The position numbers were made by a program, and so were the translations under genes. The notes beneath the pieces are model-generated. The model worked only from the letters and a program-made list of their open reading frames with translations. It was not told where the DNA came from and searched no databases. This document shows, piece by piece, positions 56,550 to 64,000 of a DNA stretch of 64,000 nucleotides (position 1 is its first letter; each line of letters opens with the position of its first letter). The stretch is from Affinundibacterium seohonense (GTDB taxonomy: Bacteria > Pseudomonadota > Gammaproteobacteria > Burkholderiales > Burkholderiaceae_D): assembly GCF_014284305.1 (NCBI RefSeq), contig NZ_JACOFW010000018.1, positions 40,892 through 104,891 on the forward strand, given 5' to 3'.

Positions 56550-57068
56550 ATGAAAAGCTCATTGACCTTATTGACTAGTTTAGCCACGACGATAGTGACT
56601 ACTTGTTTTGCAATTTCGGCATCCACTGCGGCTATCGCTCAAGAAAAGACGGCACCACCGCCACCAAAACTGGAAAAGCTAGAAGAAGGTCCAGAGTCTG
56701 ATATTAAATTAATTAAGCCAGAGAGCAATAAGTTAAAAACCGTTGAACGTAAAGACAACGGCAAAGTCACTGAAGTCCAGGTTCGTACTGGCAAAAGCAC
56801 CTACACGGTGAAACCAAATAATGCGCCGAAAGGCACCCCAGAAGGTGATGCTAATCGCGCAGCGCAATGGAAAGTGATGGAGTTTGGCGGTAAGAAAGAG
56901 ACAAAAGAAGTCGAATCTTTGCCAGTGTTGTCACCAGGTCCGTATTCCACCTCAAAGACTGGTTCTACCAAATCAGTCGCGCCTCCAGCAGCGAAAGCTG
57001 CATCGACACCTGCTTCTGCAACAGCAGCAAGCGCAGCGTCGGCATCGATGCCGGCAGAGAAAAAATAA
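56550..57068 (+). CDS. Periplasmic DUF2782 family protein
   Basis: The product of about 172 residues has a signal peptide (MKSSLTLLTSLATTIVTTCF, cleavage near AIA-QE), a short conserved core (PPKLEKLEEGPES, VTEVQVRTGKSTYTV, RAAQWKVMEFG) and an Ala/Ser-rich C-terminal tail. This family regularly sits upstream of thrB in Burkholderiales; its function is unknown. An in-frame GTG at 56541 is an alternative start. Confidence 0.85.
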   Translation: MKSSLTLLTSLATTIVTTCFAISASTAAIAQEKTAPPPPKLEKLEEGPESDIKLIKPESNKLKTVERKDNGKVTEVQVRTGKSTYTVKPNNAPKGTPEGDANRAAQWKVMEFGGKKETKEVESLPVLSPGPYSTSKTGSTKSVAPPAAKAASTPASATAASAASASMPAEKK

Positions 57069-57189
57069 GGGAAACTCGAATAATCGAAACTTCTTCACTA
57101 TGCCTTGTTGCGGGAAAACTGTGATACCAGCTTCGCTTAGTTTAGTGCTTTGAATTATTCGAGACACCTATCATTCATAGTGGATAGAC

Positions 57190-58152
57190 ATGGCTGTATT
57201 TACATCGGTAACTCTGGAAGACCTGACTCCTTGGATGAAGCAATTTCCGCTCGGTAAGGCATTAAACATTCGAGGGATTGCATCAGGAATAGAAAACAGT
57301 AACTTTTTTATTGATACAGAACAGGGTGAATATGTTCTGACGATTTTCGAAAATTTAAATTTCGAACAATTGCCGTTTTATTTGAAACTGATGCGCCATT
57401 TAGCTGATCGAGGTGTTTTAGTACCAGCACCGATCGCTAATGTGGACGGTGAATTATGCGTTGCATTGCACGGCAAACCAGCCGCTATCGTGAGTAAGTT
57501 AAACGGTAGTTCGCAAATGGAACCACAGGCGGTGCATTGCGCTGAAGTCGGTGCGATGCTGGCCCGTATGCATTTGATTGGTCGAGATTTCACGATTCAT
57601 CAGGCTAACTTGCGTTCGTTGGATTGGTGGCAAACGACCGTGCCTAAGGTTTTGTCATTTTTGTCGGATACGAATCGACAGTTGATGCAGGATGAGATTG
57701 CTTTTCAATCCGCATTTGCATTGACACCCACTTACAAAGCATTAGCAACAGGTCCGGTACATGCAGATTTGTTTCGTAATAATGTGATGTTTGATGGCGA
57801 GCAGTTGACGGGTTTTTTTGATTTTTACTTTGCTGGTTGCGACACTTGGTTGTTTGATGTTGCGGTGACGATCAATGATTGGTGTATTGATCTGGCTAGT
57901 GGTGAACTAGACTTGACACGTGTGAATGCCATGTTAAACGCCTATCATGCCGTGCGTCCTTTCACCTTAGAGGAATCGCAAGCGTGGCAGCCAATGTTGC
58001 GTGCTGCGGCTTTCCGTTTTTGGTTATCGCGTGTTTATGACTTTTATCAACCGCGAGATGCCGAAATGTTAACGCCGCATGATCCTACGCATTTCGAACG
58101 GATTTTACGTTTGCGCGTTTCGCAGCCGACCCCAGCTTTACCGCAGATGTAA
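57190..58152 (+). CDS. thrB: Homoserine kinase (APH-fold, ThrB type II)
   Basis: The 320-residue protein has an aminoglycoside-phosphotransferase fold with the catalytic [12 protein letters not shown] and the metal-binding GFFDFYFAG. It phosphorylates homoserine on the path to threonine. Sequence and context (DUF2782 upstream, BPSS1780 downstream) are typical of the betaproteobacterial form. Confidence 0.94.
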   Translation: MAVFTSVTLEDLTPWMKQFPLGKALNIRGIASGIENSNFFIDTEQGEYVLTIFENLNFEQLPFYLKLMRHLADRGVLVPAPIANVDGELCVALHGKPAAIVSKLNGSSQMEPQAVHCAEVGAMLARMHLIGRDFTIHQANLRSLDWWQTTVPKVLSFLSDTNRQLMQDEIAFQSAFALTPTYKALATGPVHADLFRNNVMFDGEQLTGFFDFYFAGCDTWLFDVAVTINDWCIDLASGELDLTRVNAMLNAYHAVRPFTLEESQAWQPMLRAAAFRFWLSRVYDFYQPRDAEMLTPHDPTHFERILRLRVSQPTPALPQM

Positions 58153-58197
58153 AAATATAGATTTGACATCCAAATATCGATTTAACAGAAAAGACCG

Positions 58198-58941
58198 ATG
58201 AATACACCGATGCCCAAAGCGGGCTTGCAATGGATACAGTTAGGTTTTCAGACATTTAGAAAACATCCATTCGAATTACTGTTTATGTTTTTTGGTTTGA
58301 TCTTTTTTAATCTTGGTTTGAGTCTCGTGCCTTACTTGGGTAGTTTTTTGCCTTTTATATTTGGACCTGTATTGGGCATGGGTATCATGCACGCATGCAG
58401 AGATATCGATCAATCCAAGCCGATCACAACTGGCTCGCTATTAATCGCATTTCGCTCTCCAGCGCTTAAGCCGCTATTGGTTTTAGGTTGTTTGTACACG
58501 ATGGCTTTAGTTGGCTCGCTCGCTTGCTCGATACCTGTCGATGATGGCGCACTTTGGAATTACCTTACGGATCCATCGAAAGCAGATCAAAAAGCCTTAG
58601 TGAAATCCAATATTGGATGGGGCATGTTGACCTTTTTCACTGTTTACACGCCAGCAGCAATGGGTTTTTGGTTTGGCGCACCATTGGTTATGTGGCATGG
58701 AATGGGCGTGGCGAAGGCTATTTTCTATAGCTTCTTTGCGGTCTGGCGCGCACGTAAAGCATTTATGGTCTACTTATTGGCGTGGTGCGGTATTTTGAGT
58801 TTTGTTGCTTTATTGGTGGCTTTGAGTGGCGGTGTGCTTGGTGTGCTGATGCTGCCTGTGATGTTAACGATTTCTTTGGTGATGTATTGCACTTTTTACT
58901 TTAGTTATACGGCTGTGTTTAGTCGTGACGAGCTTGTGTAA
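58198..58941 (+). CDS. BPSS1780-type membrane protein
   Basis: The 247-residue protein has about six hydrophobic helices, starting GFQTFRKHPFELLFMFFGLI and including FLPFIFGPVLGMGIMHACRDID. It matches the uncharacterised BPSS1780 family found next to thrB in Burkholderiales. Function is unknown. A terminator follows. Confidence 0.85.
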   Translation: MNTPMPKAGLQWIQLGFQTFRKHPFELLFMFFGLIFFNLGLSLVPYLGSFLPFIFGPVLGMGIMHACRDIDQSKPITTGSLLIAFRSPALKPLLVLGCLYTMALVGSLACSIPVDDGALWNYLTDPSKADQKALVKSNIGWGMLTFFTVYTPAAMGFWFGAPLVMWHGMGVAKAIFYSFFAVWRARKAFMVYLLAWCGILSFVALLVALSGGVLGVLMLPVMLTISLVMYCTFYFSYTAVFSRDELV

Positions 58942-58970
58942 GAAATAGCAATGTTTGGTTTATGCGTACG

Positions 58971-58999
58971 AAAATGCCGGAGATAATCCGGCATTTTTT
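58971..58999. terminator. Bidirectional intrinsic terminator
   Basis: The stem AAATGCCGGA / TCCGGCATTT with a 5-nt loop is followed by TTTT on the plus strand and by TTTTCG on the minus strand. It separates the convergent BPSS1780 and osmC-like genes. Confidence 0.85.
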
Positions 59000-59038
59000 A
59001 GCGGTATGGCGTTCGTTTGCTCATTAATTTACCAGAAC

Positions 59039-59503
59039 TTATTCTGTTACTTCTATTTTTTCGTGCTCAGATGCGAGTGTCAGATCTTCAATAATTTCAT
59101 AGCTGTGTGACATCTCTGCAGTTTTGCCAAGCATGATCGACGCTGAACAATATTTGTCATGCGAGAGCGCAATTGCACGTTCAACCAAGTTGGGTTTGAG
59201 ATTGCGACCAGTCACAACGAAGTGAAAATGAATTTTTGTGAATACTTTAGGCTCGGTTTCAGCGCGATCCGCGCTTAGCTTCACTTCACAGCCACGCACA
59301 TCTTGTTTGCCTTTGCGCAAAATTAAGACGACATCATAGGCTGAGCAGCCACCAGCTCCGAGCAACACCATTTCCATCGGGCGTGGTGCTAGATTATGCC
59401 CGCCGCCTTCGACTGCGCCATCCATCAATACGGCATGACCCGATCCAGTCGTTGCTAAAAAACTCATGCCGGAAGTCCCGGTCCAAGCTACATTAACTTC
59501 CAT
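59039..59503 (-). CDS. OsmC/Ohr family protein
   Basis: The 154-residue protein has the two redox cysteines of the OsmC fold, in GAGGCSAYDVVLIL and HDKYCSASIML, and the conserved LAPRPMEMVL. Family members reduce organic hydroperoxides with lipoyl thiols. It lies alone, convergent to BPSS1780. GGAGAAC precedes the start. Confidence 0.93.
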   Translation of the reverse strand: MEVNVAWTGTSGMSFLATTGSGHAVLMDGAVEGGGHNLAPRPMEMVLLGAGGCSAYDVVLILRKGKQDVRGCEVKLSADRAETEPKVFTKIHFHFVVTGRNLKPNLVERAIALSHDKYCSASIMLGKTAEMSHSYEIIEDLTLASEHEKIEVTE

Positions 59504-59744
59504 GTTGTTCTCCTTTACTTTGGCATTTATACAAACTTGCTTATTGTAACTGAGTAAAGACGACTCTTGTTTCTACGTCAAACTTATGGACTGTTTTTAG
59601 TTTCTTGCCCGTAAAATTGAGAAATAGTACGAAATATGCTACTTGCAGTAGCGAATTTCAGTACTTTCTAGATAGCACTAAGTTTCTCTGGCATAAGACG
59701 AATCATTCACCTACTATGCAATTTCGATTTCGTGTAAGTTCGGT

Positions 59745-59820
59745 TTTGATCTCTTCACGCATCTCCTCCGTCACTCCAAGTGACTTATTCCCGAAGCCAA
59801 GTCTTCGGGTTTTTTTTGTC
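59745..59820 (+). ncRNA. Candidate small RNA ending at an orphan terminator
   Basis: A strong intrinsic terminator (CCCGAAG / CTTCGGG, loop CCAAGT, then eight T, 59791-59818) points rightwards but no plus-strand gene ends nearby. A second hairpin GTCACT-CCA-AGTGAC (59770-59784) and a pyrimidine-rich CUCCUCC element lie directly before it. CUCCUCC can pair with Shine-Dalgarno sequences. The 5' end is unknown; the best upstream promoter-like sequences are weak. The overlapping 82-codon frame runs through the terminator and looks non-coding. Confidence 0.5.
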
Positions 59821-59911
59821 TTAAAACGCAGATTAGCGAAAAGTAGATGTTGATTTTGAAGCGATATTCACAGAATTATCTGCCTAGTTTTGCCTAAAAC
59901 TTAAACAGTGC

Positions 59912-59940
59912 TTGCACTAAGTCTTTGAAAATACTATAAT
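59912..59940 (+). promoter_or_regulatory. Sigma-70 promoter of rplM-rpsI
   Basis: A TTGCAC -35 element (59912-59917) and a perfect TATAAT -10 element (59935-59940) are exactly 17 bases apart. The start point should be near 59947, leaving a 106-base leader before rplM. Confidence 0.85.
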
Positions 59941-59946
59941 TTCTGA

Positions 59947-60052
59947 CTCTCTGTTCGCCCAAGAGAGAATTTAACAAGGGAGCGTCTGCTAGAAGTGATT
60001 GGCAGAACCACCGAAATCAGGGTGTTTTTAATATTTTTATTTAGGATTCAAC
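59947..60052 (+). promoter_or_regulatory. rplM leader, possible L13 autoregulatory structure
   Basis: The leader contains two small inverted repeats, CTGC...GCAG (near 59986-60005) and CACC...GGTG (near 60009-60024), just before the ribosome binding region. Ribosomal protein L13 binds such a leader in other bacteria; here only the potential structure is seen. Confidence 0.45.
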
Positions 60053-60481
60053 ATGAAAACCTTTTCCGCTAAGGGCCATGAGGTTCAGCGCGACTGGTTC
60101 GTGATTGACGCGACAGACAAAGTTCTCGGACGTGTTGCCAGCGAAGTGGCACTCCGTTTACGCGGCAAGCATAAACCAGAATTTACTCCACACGTCGACA
60201 CGGGCGATTTCATCGTCGTAGTTAATGCAGCTAAACTGCGCGTGACTGGTACTAAAGCTCTGAACAAGATTTACTATCGTCATACTGGATACCCAGGTGG
60301 TATCTACGAAACGAACTTCCAAAAAATGCAAGCTCGCTTCCCAGGCCGTGCGTTAGAGAAGGCTGTTAAAGGCATGTTGCCTAAAGGCCCACTCGGTTAC
60401 GCAATGATCAAGAAGTTGAAAGTGTACGCAGATGCAACGCATCCGCATGCAGCTCAGCAACCACAAGTACTCGACATCTAA
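60053..60481 (+). CDS. rplM: 50S ribosomal protein L13
   Basis: The 142-residue protein starts [20 protein letters not shown] and contains [13 protein letters not shown] and [20 protein letters not shown], diagnostic for L13. It is co-transcribed with rpsI, 9 bases downstream, from a near-consensus promoter. Confidence 0.99.
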   Translation: MKTFSAKGHEVQRDWFVIDATDKVLGRVASEVALRLRGKHKPEFTPHVDTGDFIVVVNAAKLRVTGTKALNKIYYRHTGYPGGIYETNFQKMQARFPGRALEKAVKGMLPKGPLGYAMIKKLKVYADATHPHAAQQPQVLDI

Positions 60482-60490
60482 GGAATAGCC

Positions 60491-60883
60491 ATGATCGGTA
60501 ATTACAACTACGGAACTGGCCGTCGCAAGAGCGCAGTTGCTCGCGTATTCCTGAAAACAGGTAGCGGCAAGATTGTTGTCAACGGCAAACCAGCTGACGA
60601 ATATTTCTCTCGTAAAACTGGCTTGATGGTTATCCGTCAACCACTCGAGTTGACTAATCACCTCGAAACATTCGACATCATGATCAATGTACACGGTGGT
60701 GGTGAATCTGGCCAATACGGCGCGGTTCGTCACGGTATCACACGTGCTTTGATCGACTACGATGCAACTTTGAAATCTGAATTGTCCAAAGCTGGCTTCG
60801 TTACTCGTGATGCTCGTGAAGTTGAACGTAAAAAAGTTGGTTTGCGCAAAGCACGTCGCGCAAAGCAATTCTCCAAGCGTTAA
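60491..60883 (+). CDS. rpsI: 30S ribosomal protein S9
   Basis: The 130-residue protein has [20 protein letters not shown] at the start and ends with the conserved RKAQFSKR-like tail, here RAKQFSKR, whose last Arg reaches the P site in the ribosome. It follows rplM with AAGGAA upstream and is ended by a terminator. Confidence 0.99.
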   Translation: MIGNYNYGTGRRKSAVARVFLKTGSGKIVVNGKPADEYFSRKTGLMVIRQPLELTNHLETFDIMINVHGGGESGQYGAVRHGITRALIDYDATLKSELSKAGFVTRDAREVERKKVGLRKARRAKQFSKR

Positions 60884-60913
60884 TTTGCTTTTTGCAAATT
60901 TTTTTGCTGGAAC

Positions 60914-60945
60914 AAAAAACCGCCAAATGTTGGCGGTTTTTTTTC
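60914..60945 (+). terminator. Intrinsic terminator after rpsI
   Basis: AAAACCGCCAA pairs with TTGGCGGTTTT over a 3-nt loop and is followed by a long T-run. The remaining gap to argC (about 240 bases) has no gene; it includes a TGCCTCTGCGG core at 61044-61054 related to the repeat at 33671. Confidence 0.92.
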
Positions 60946-61183
60946 GCCCTGAATTTATCCTGATAGCGTTAATGCAGTTCAGCTATGCTCGAAAGGCGGG
61001 GATGTCATCTTTGCGCAGACAGAGTTCCGGTGTCTTTAGGCTTTTGTGCCTCTGCGGCAAAAGACTTTAAATCCCTTTTGATGATGTCAACAGAAACAAT
61101 TGTCTATTGGGAAATCTAGCTTCGACTGCTAGAATGCACGCATAATTTTTTAATGGCACCAGCTTTCGTTTAGGACAGTCAAA

Positions 61184-62221
61184 ATGATTAAAATCGGTAT
61201 CGTAGGTGGAACAGGTTATACAGGCGTCGAGTTGTTGAGAATTCTCGCCACCCATCCGCAAGCAAAATTGACCGCCATTACTTCGCGTAAAGAAGATGGT
61301 GTGCCTGTGGCGCAGATGTATCCCTCCCTACGTGGTCGTGTTGATTTGGCATTCTCTTCGCCAGATAAAGCTAACTTGAACGAATGTGATGTGGTGTTCT
61401 TCGCGACGCCGCACGGCGTAGCAATGGCGCAGGCACCAGAACTTTTAGCCAATGGTGTGAAGGTGATTGATCTGGCAGCGGACTTCCGTATGCAAGATGT
61501 GGCGCAGTTTGAAAAATGGTATGGCATGGAACATAGCTGCAAAGACTTATTGTCTGAAGCTGTGTACGGCTTGCCAGAGCTAAATCGCGACAAAATTAAG
61601 AGCGCCCGTTTGATCGGTAATCCTGGTTGCTATCCAACTACCATGCAACTTGGTTTCGCACCATTGTTGAAGGCTGGTGTGATTGACGCAGGTAATTTGA
61701 TTGCTGATTGTAAATCCGGTGTTTCCGGTGCGGGTCGTAAGGCAGAAATTGGAATTTTGTTTTCAGAAACGAGTGACAGTTTCAAAGCATACGGTGTGGC
61801 TGGACATCGCCATACTCCCGAGACTATTGAGCAATTGCAAGGTCTGACACAAGATAAAGTCGAACTTCTATTTACCCCCCATTTGGTGCCTATGATTCGT
61901 GGTATGCATTCCACCTTATATGCGCAATTGACACAAGATATCAGCAATGAGGCATTACAAGCTCTGTTTGAAGATGCCTACAAAGACGAGCAATTTGTTG
62001 ATGTGATGCCTTTTGGTTCGCATCCAGAAACGCGTTCGACTCGCGCTTCGAATATGCTACGTATCGCTTTGCATCGCCCGGGAAATGGAAAGCATGTTGT
62101 GATTTTGGTAGTGCAGGATAATTTGGTAAAAGGGGCTTCCGGTCAAGCAGTGCAGTGTATGAATATTATGTTTGGTTTGGATGAGTCGACTGGCTTACAG
62201 CATGTGCCAGTGAACCCATAA
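61184..62221 (+). CDS. argC: N-acetyl-gamma-glutamyl-phosphate reductase
   Basis: The 345-residue protein catalyses the third step of arginine synthesis. It has the NADP motif [17 protein letters not shown], the catalytic Cys in [13 protein letters not shown] and the active-site His in [16 protein letters not shown] form ([12 protein letters not shown]). The length is that of the long ArgC type. Confidence 0.97.
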   Translation: MIKIGIVGGTGYTGVELLRILATHPQAKLTAITSRKEDGVPVAQMYPSLRGRVDLAFSSPDKANLNECDVVFFATPHGVAMAQAPELLANGVKVIDLAADFRMQDVAQFEKWYGMEHSCKDLLSEAVYGLPELNRDKIKSARLIGNPGCYPTTMQLGFAPLLKAGVIDAGNLIADCKSGVSGAGRKAEIGILFSETSDSFKAYGVAGHRHTPETIEQLQGLTQDKVELLFTPHLVPMIRGMHSTLYAQLTQDISNEALQALFEDAYKDEQFVDVMPFGSHPETRSTRASNMLRIALHRPGNGKHVVILVVQDNLVKGASGQAVQCMNIMFGLDESTGLQHVPVNP

Positions 62222-62228
62222 GCTAACT

Positions 62229-62963
62229 ATGCCAATTTCTAAATTTTTTCGTCGGCGTATTACGGCGTCAAAGATGACCATCAGTCAGCATTTGCCGTGG
62301 CCGATTAAATTTGCTTTGTTTGCGGTGGTGATTGGTGTTGGTGGTGCGATCGCGATGTGGACTTATGATATGGGACGTAGTTTTGCCTTTGGTCCTAAAT
62401 TTTCGCCTGAGCAGATGACAGCTCTTCAAGATAAAGTCGCGAGCTTAACCGCAGAGCGCGATAAGTTGCTGGCGACTGCCGCAACCATCGAAAGTCAACA
62501 AAATATAGAAAAATCCATCCAAAAACAGTTAACTGATCAAGTCAATATTTTGACGGCAGAAAATAATAAGATCAAAGACGACTTAGCTTTTTTTGAAAGT
62601 TTGATGCCTTCAGCAAATCGTCCGCAAGGGATTACTTTGCAAAAGTCAAAAATTGAAATGGCAGCACCGAATCAGTTACGTTACCGTAGTCTGGTGATGC
62701 AAGGTGGCAAGGCAATTCGTGAATTTTCGGGTGAAATGCATATCAGCTTGACACTAGTTCAAGACGGTAAACCTGTTATGATGGAATTCCCTGATCCTAA
62801 ATCAGGAGAGGCGGCAAAGTTAAAACTCTCGTTTAAGCACTATCAAAGACTTGAGGGGCAAATCACTTTGCCAGAAGGCGCAATAGTAAAATCAGCACAA
62901 ATGACAGTTCTCGAAAAAGGCGAACTACGGGCTAAGCAATCGCTTAGTCTGTCGGCGCAGTAG
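62229..62963 (+). CDS. DUF6776-like single-pass membrane protein
   Basis: The 244-residue protein has a basic N-terminus, one membrane helix (about residues 26-46, WPIKFALFAVVIGVGGAIAMW), a coiled coil (about 60-120) and a beta-rich C-terminal domain. This pattern, and the position between argC and bactofilin, fit the DUF6776 family of Burkholderiales. Function is unknown. It begins 7 bases after argC and may be co-transcribed with the bactofilin gene. Confidence 0.8.
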   Translation: MPISKFFRRRITASKMTISQHLPWPIKFALFAVVIGVGGAIAMWTYDMGRSFAFGPKFSPEQMTALQDKVASLTAERDKLLATAATIESQQNIEKSIQKQLTDQVNILTAENNKIKDDLAFFESLMPSANRPQGITLQKSKIEMAAPNQLRYRSLVMQGGKAIREFSGEMHISLTLVQDGKPVMMEFPDPKSGEAAKLKLSFKHYQRLEGQITLPEGAIVKSAQMTVLEKGELRAKQSLSLSAQ

Positions 62964-63043
62964 TCTTACTTCTGACCTGTAGTCAAGTAAGAGTATGATT
63001 TTATTAAACACTGTCAATATTCTAAAAAGATAGAGGAGTTTGC

Positions 63044-63430
63044 ATGTTTAATCGTAAGAATAAGAGCACCATCGATAGTTTGATTGGTTCTAGTACCAGC
63101 ATAGAAGGCGATGTCCACTTTAAAGGTGGATTAAGAATTGATGGTCATGTCAAAGGGAATGTCATTGCCGAGGCAGGTACTGCCAGTATTTTGGTAATTT
63201 CTGAGCAAGCCGTCATAGACGGAGAAGTACGTGCTGGACATGTCGTGGTTAATGGTGTGATTAATGGCCCTGTGTTCTCTACTGAATTGATTGAGTTGCA
63301 GAGTCGGGCCAGAATTTCAGGTGATGTAGTCTATAAGGCATTAGAAATGATGAATGGTGCCTTAGTTTCTGGAAAACTTGCGCACGATCAAAATGTTGAG
63401 CCAGTTTTGAAGTTGGCTGCGTCCAACTAG
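63044..63430 (+). CDS. Bactofilin
   Basis: The 128-residue protein starts with a short polar tail and then a right-handed beta-helix of repeated units such as SSTSIEGDVHFKGGLRIDGH, VKGNVIAEAG and DGEVRAGHVVVNGVINGPV. Bactofilins self-assemble into filaments that position cell wall enzymes. AGAGGAG lies 6 bases before the ATG. Confidence 0.95.
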   Translation: MFNRKNKSTIDSLIGSSTSIEGDVHFKGGLRIDGHVKGNVIAEAGTASILVISEQAVIDGEVRAGHVVVNGVINGPVFSTELIELQSRARISGDVVYKALEMMNGALVSGKLAHDQNVEPVLKLAASN

Positions 63431-63488
63431 GATTATGATTAAGGTCTATAATAGCAGTCTGATTTGAACTAACCAGCAGGAGTCGATT

Positions 63489-63839
63489 ATGAACGCTGTT
63501 ACCGATATGCCATCCCCAATTATTTTCACTGATAGTGCTGCAGAAAAAGTAGCACAATTGATTGAAGAAGAAGGCAACCCAGATTTGAAATTACGTGTGT
63601 TCGTACAGGGCGGTGGATGCTCTGGTTTTCAATACGGATTTACGTTTGATGAAGTGACGAATGAAGATGACACTATTATGCATAAGAATGGTGTGCAGTT
63701 ATTAGTCGACGCGATGAGCTATCAGTATTTGGTGGGCGCAGAAATCGATTATAAAGATGATTTGGAAGGCGCACAGTTTGTGATTAAGAATCCGAACGCA
63801 CAATCGACCTGTGGTTGTGGATCATCCTTTTCTGCATAA
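63489..63839 (+). CDS. erpA: Iron-sulfur cluster insertion protein ErpA
   Basis: The 116-residue A-type carrier has its three cluster-binding cysteines in [11 protein letters not shown] and the C-terminal [11 protein letters not shown]. It delivers Fe-S clusters to target proteins such as IspH, encoded in this window. A TATAAT at 63447-63452 may be its -10 element. The original terminator seems to be interrupted by the insertion sequence that follows. Confidence 0.96.
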   Translation: MNAVTDMPSPIIFTDSAAEKVAQLIEEEGNPDLKLRVFVQGGGCSGFQYGFTFDEVTNEDDTIMHKNGVQLLVDAMSYQYLVGAEIDYKDDLEGAQFVIKNPNAQSTCGCGSSFSA

Positions 63840-63856
63840 AGTCGTTCTCGACTGCA

Positions 63857-63880
63857 TAAAAAAAGACGCTGCGGCGTCTC
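63857..63880. terminator. Remnant of a terminator hairpin after erpA
   Basis: A run of seven A leads into AGACGC-TGCG-GCGTCT, but the matching T-run expected on the plus strand is missing; CAGACTGCTGACAAACCCC follows instead. On the minus strand the hairpin still has a full T-run. This looks like a bidirectional terminator cut at its 3' side. Confidence 0.55.
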
Positions 63881-63896
63881 AGACTGCTGACAAACC

Positions 63897-63932
63897 CCAA
63901 AAGGCCTCGCCAAGTGCGAGGCCTTTTGGTTT
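63897..63932 (+). terminator. Strong hairpin at the head of the insertion sequence
   Basis: A perfect 14-bp stem CCAAAAGGCCTCGC / GCGAGGCCTTTTGG with a 5-nt loop ends in TTT, 10 bases before the transposase start. It may stop read-through transcription into the transposase or hide its ribosome binding site. Confidence 0.6.
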
Positions 63933-63941
63933 AATAGCGGC

Positions 63942-64000
63942 ATGCTAAAAACACCGACACCTTTCCAACACGAATTAGAAATGGTCACCTTGGAACAACT
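63942..64000 (+). CDS. IS1182-family transposase, N-terminal fragment
   Basis: Only 19 codons are visible before the window ends: MLKTPTPFQHELEMVTLEQ. The FQHELEMVTLEQL pattern is the usual start of IS1182-type DDE transposases, which continue with a VPxDHLLR motif. No ribosome binding site is seen, and the start lies just behind a stable hairpin, as expected for a poorly expressed transposase. Confidence 0.65.
   Translation, partial: MLKTPTPFQHELEMVTLEQ

Larger units (their letters stand above)
63880..64000 (+). mobile_element. Left end of an IS1182-like insertion sequence (truncated by window)
   Basis: The sequence from about 63880 onwards breaks the erpA terminator and leads directly to a transposase start at 63942. 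The exact end and terminal inverted repeat cannot be fixed because the right end is outside the window. Confidence 0.6.

Noticed and set aside
59700..59790. tRNA gene upstream of rplM
   Set aside because: No cloverleaf can be drawn: there is no acceptor-stem match or T-loop consensus, only two simple hairpins.
59605..59853. 82-codon frame upstream of rplM
   Set aside because: It reads straight through a strong terminator and two hairpins and has random-looking composition; a small RNA is the better explanation.

Overview
This window carries chromosomal DNA from a betaproteobacterium of the order Burkholderiales, most likely the family Oxalobacteraceae. The assignment rests on protein content and gene order and was not tested by a search. 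The gene pairs and blocks xseA/sodB, exbB-exbD / lpxK-ycaR-kdsB-adk, fkpB-ispH, hemC-hemD-hemX-hemY, nadE-glnB, DUF2782-thrB-BPSS1780 and rplM-rpsI / argC / bactofilin / erpA are the familiar housekeeping blocks of that group. No rRNA, tRNA, CRISPR array or prophage was seen. The only mobile element is the start of a transposase at the right edge.

Layout. 1-14 kb: the end of a YtcJ-like amidohydrolase, an MsbA-type ABC exporter, a lipoprotein made of DUF2799-like repeats, an S9 peptidase, a DUF808/YedI membrane protein, a NatAB-like ABC transporter, an M28 peptidase, sodB and xseA. 14.0-14.87 kb: a non-coding gap holding repeated DnaA-box modules. 14.9-29.3 kb: a long run of plus-strand genes covering ExbBD, lipid A and KDO synthesis, adenylate kinase, a proton-pumping pyrophosphatase, an SDR, a patatin, a barnase/barstar pair, purN, an RsmB-type methyltransferase, an MscS channel and a fatty acid desaturase. 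29.5-40 kb: rpmBG, radC, fkpB-ispH, a YcaQ-like glycosylase, trpS with an apparent attenuator leader, the hemCDXY heme operon and ppa. 40.3-46.6 kb: an accessory island, AT-rich at its left end, with a membrane-anchored thioredoxin-fold protein, a secreted four-cysteine micropeptide, a small membrane protein and a complete MacA/MacB-type export system (adaptor, two permeases, ATPase). 46.6-64 kb: a Ser/Thr kinase, a FemAB/GNAT-like protein, nadE-glnB, Smr, trxB, a PhnDCE-like importer, DUF2782-thrB-BPSS1780, OsmC, rplM-rpsI, argC, a DUF6776-like protein, a bactofilin, erpA and an IS1182-like transposase start.

The most notable points are four. (1) A cluster of about a dozen DnaA-box-like sequences between xseA and exbB is built from repeated modules next to AT-rich DNA and could be oriC or a DnaA titration or reactivation site. 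(2) trpS is preceded by a 17-codon leader peptide with one Trp codon and three mutually exclusive hairpins ending in a terminator, the logic of a trp-type attenuator. (3) A micropeptide with a symmetric C-x6-C-x10-C-x6-C pattern sits directly upstream of a dedicated-looking peptide exporter and downstream of a CXXC redox protein, which makes it a candidate secreted-peptide system. (4) An orphan terminator upstream of rplM suggests a small RNA. All functional statements come from motif recognition and gene order; no database search was run.
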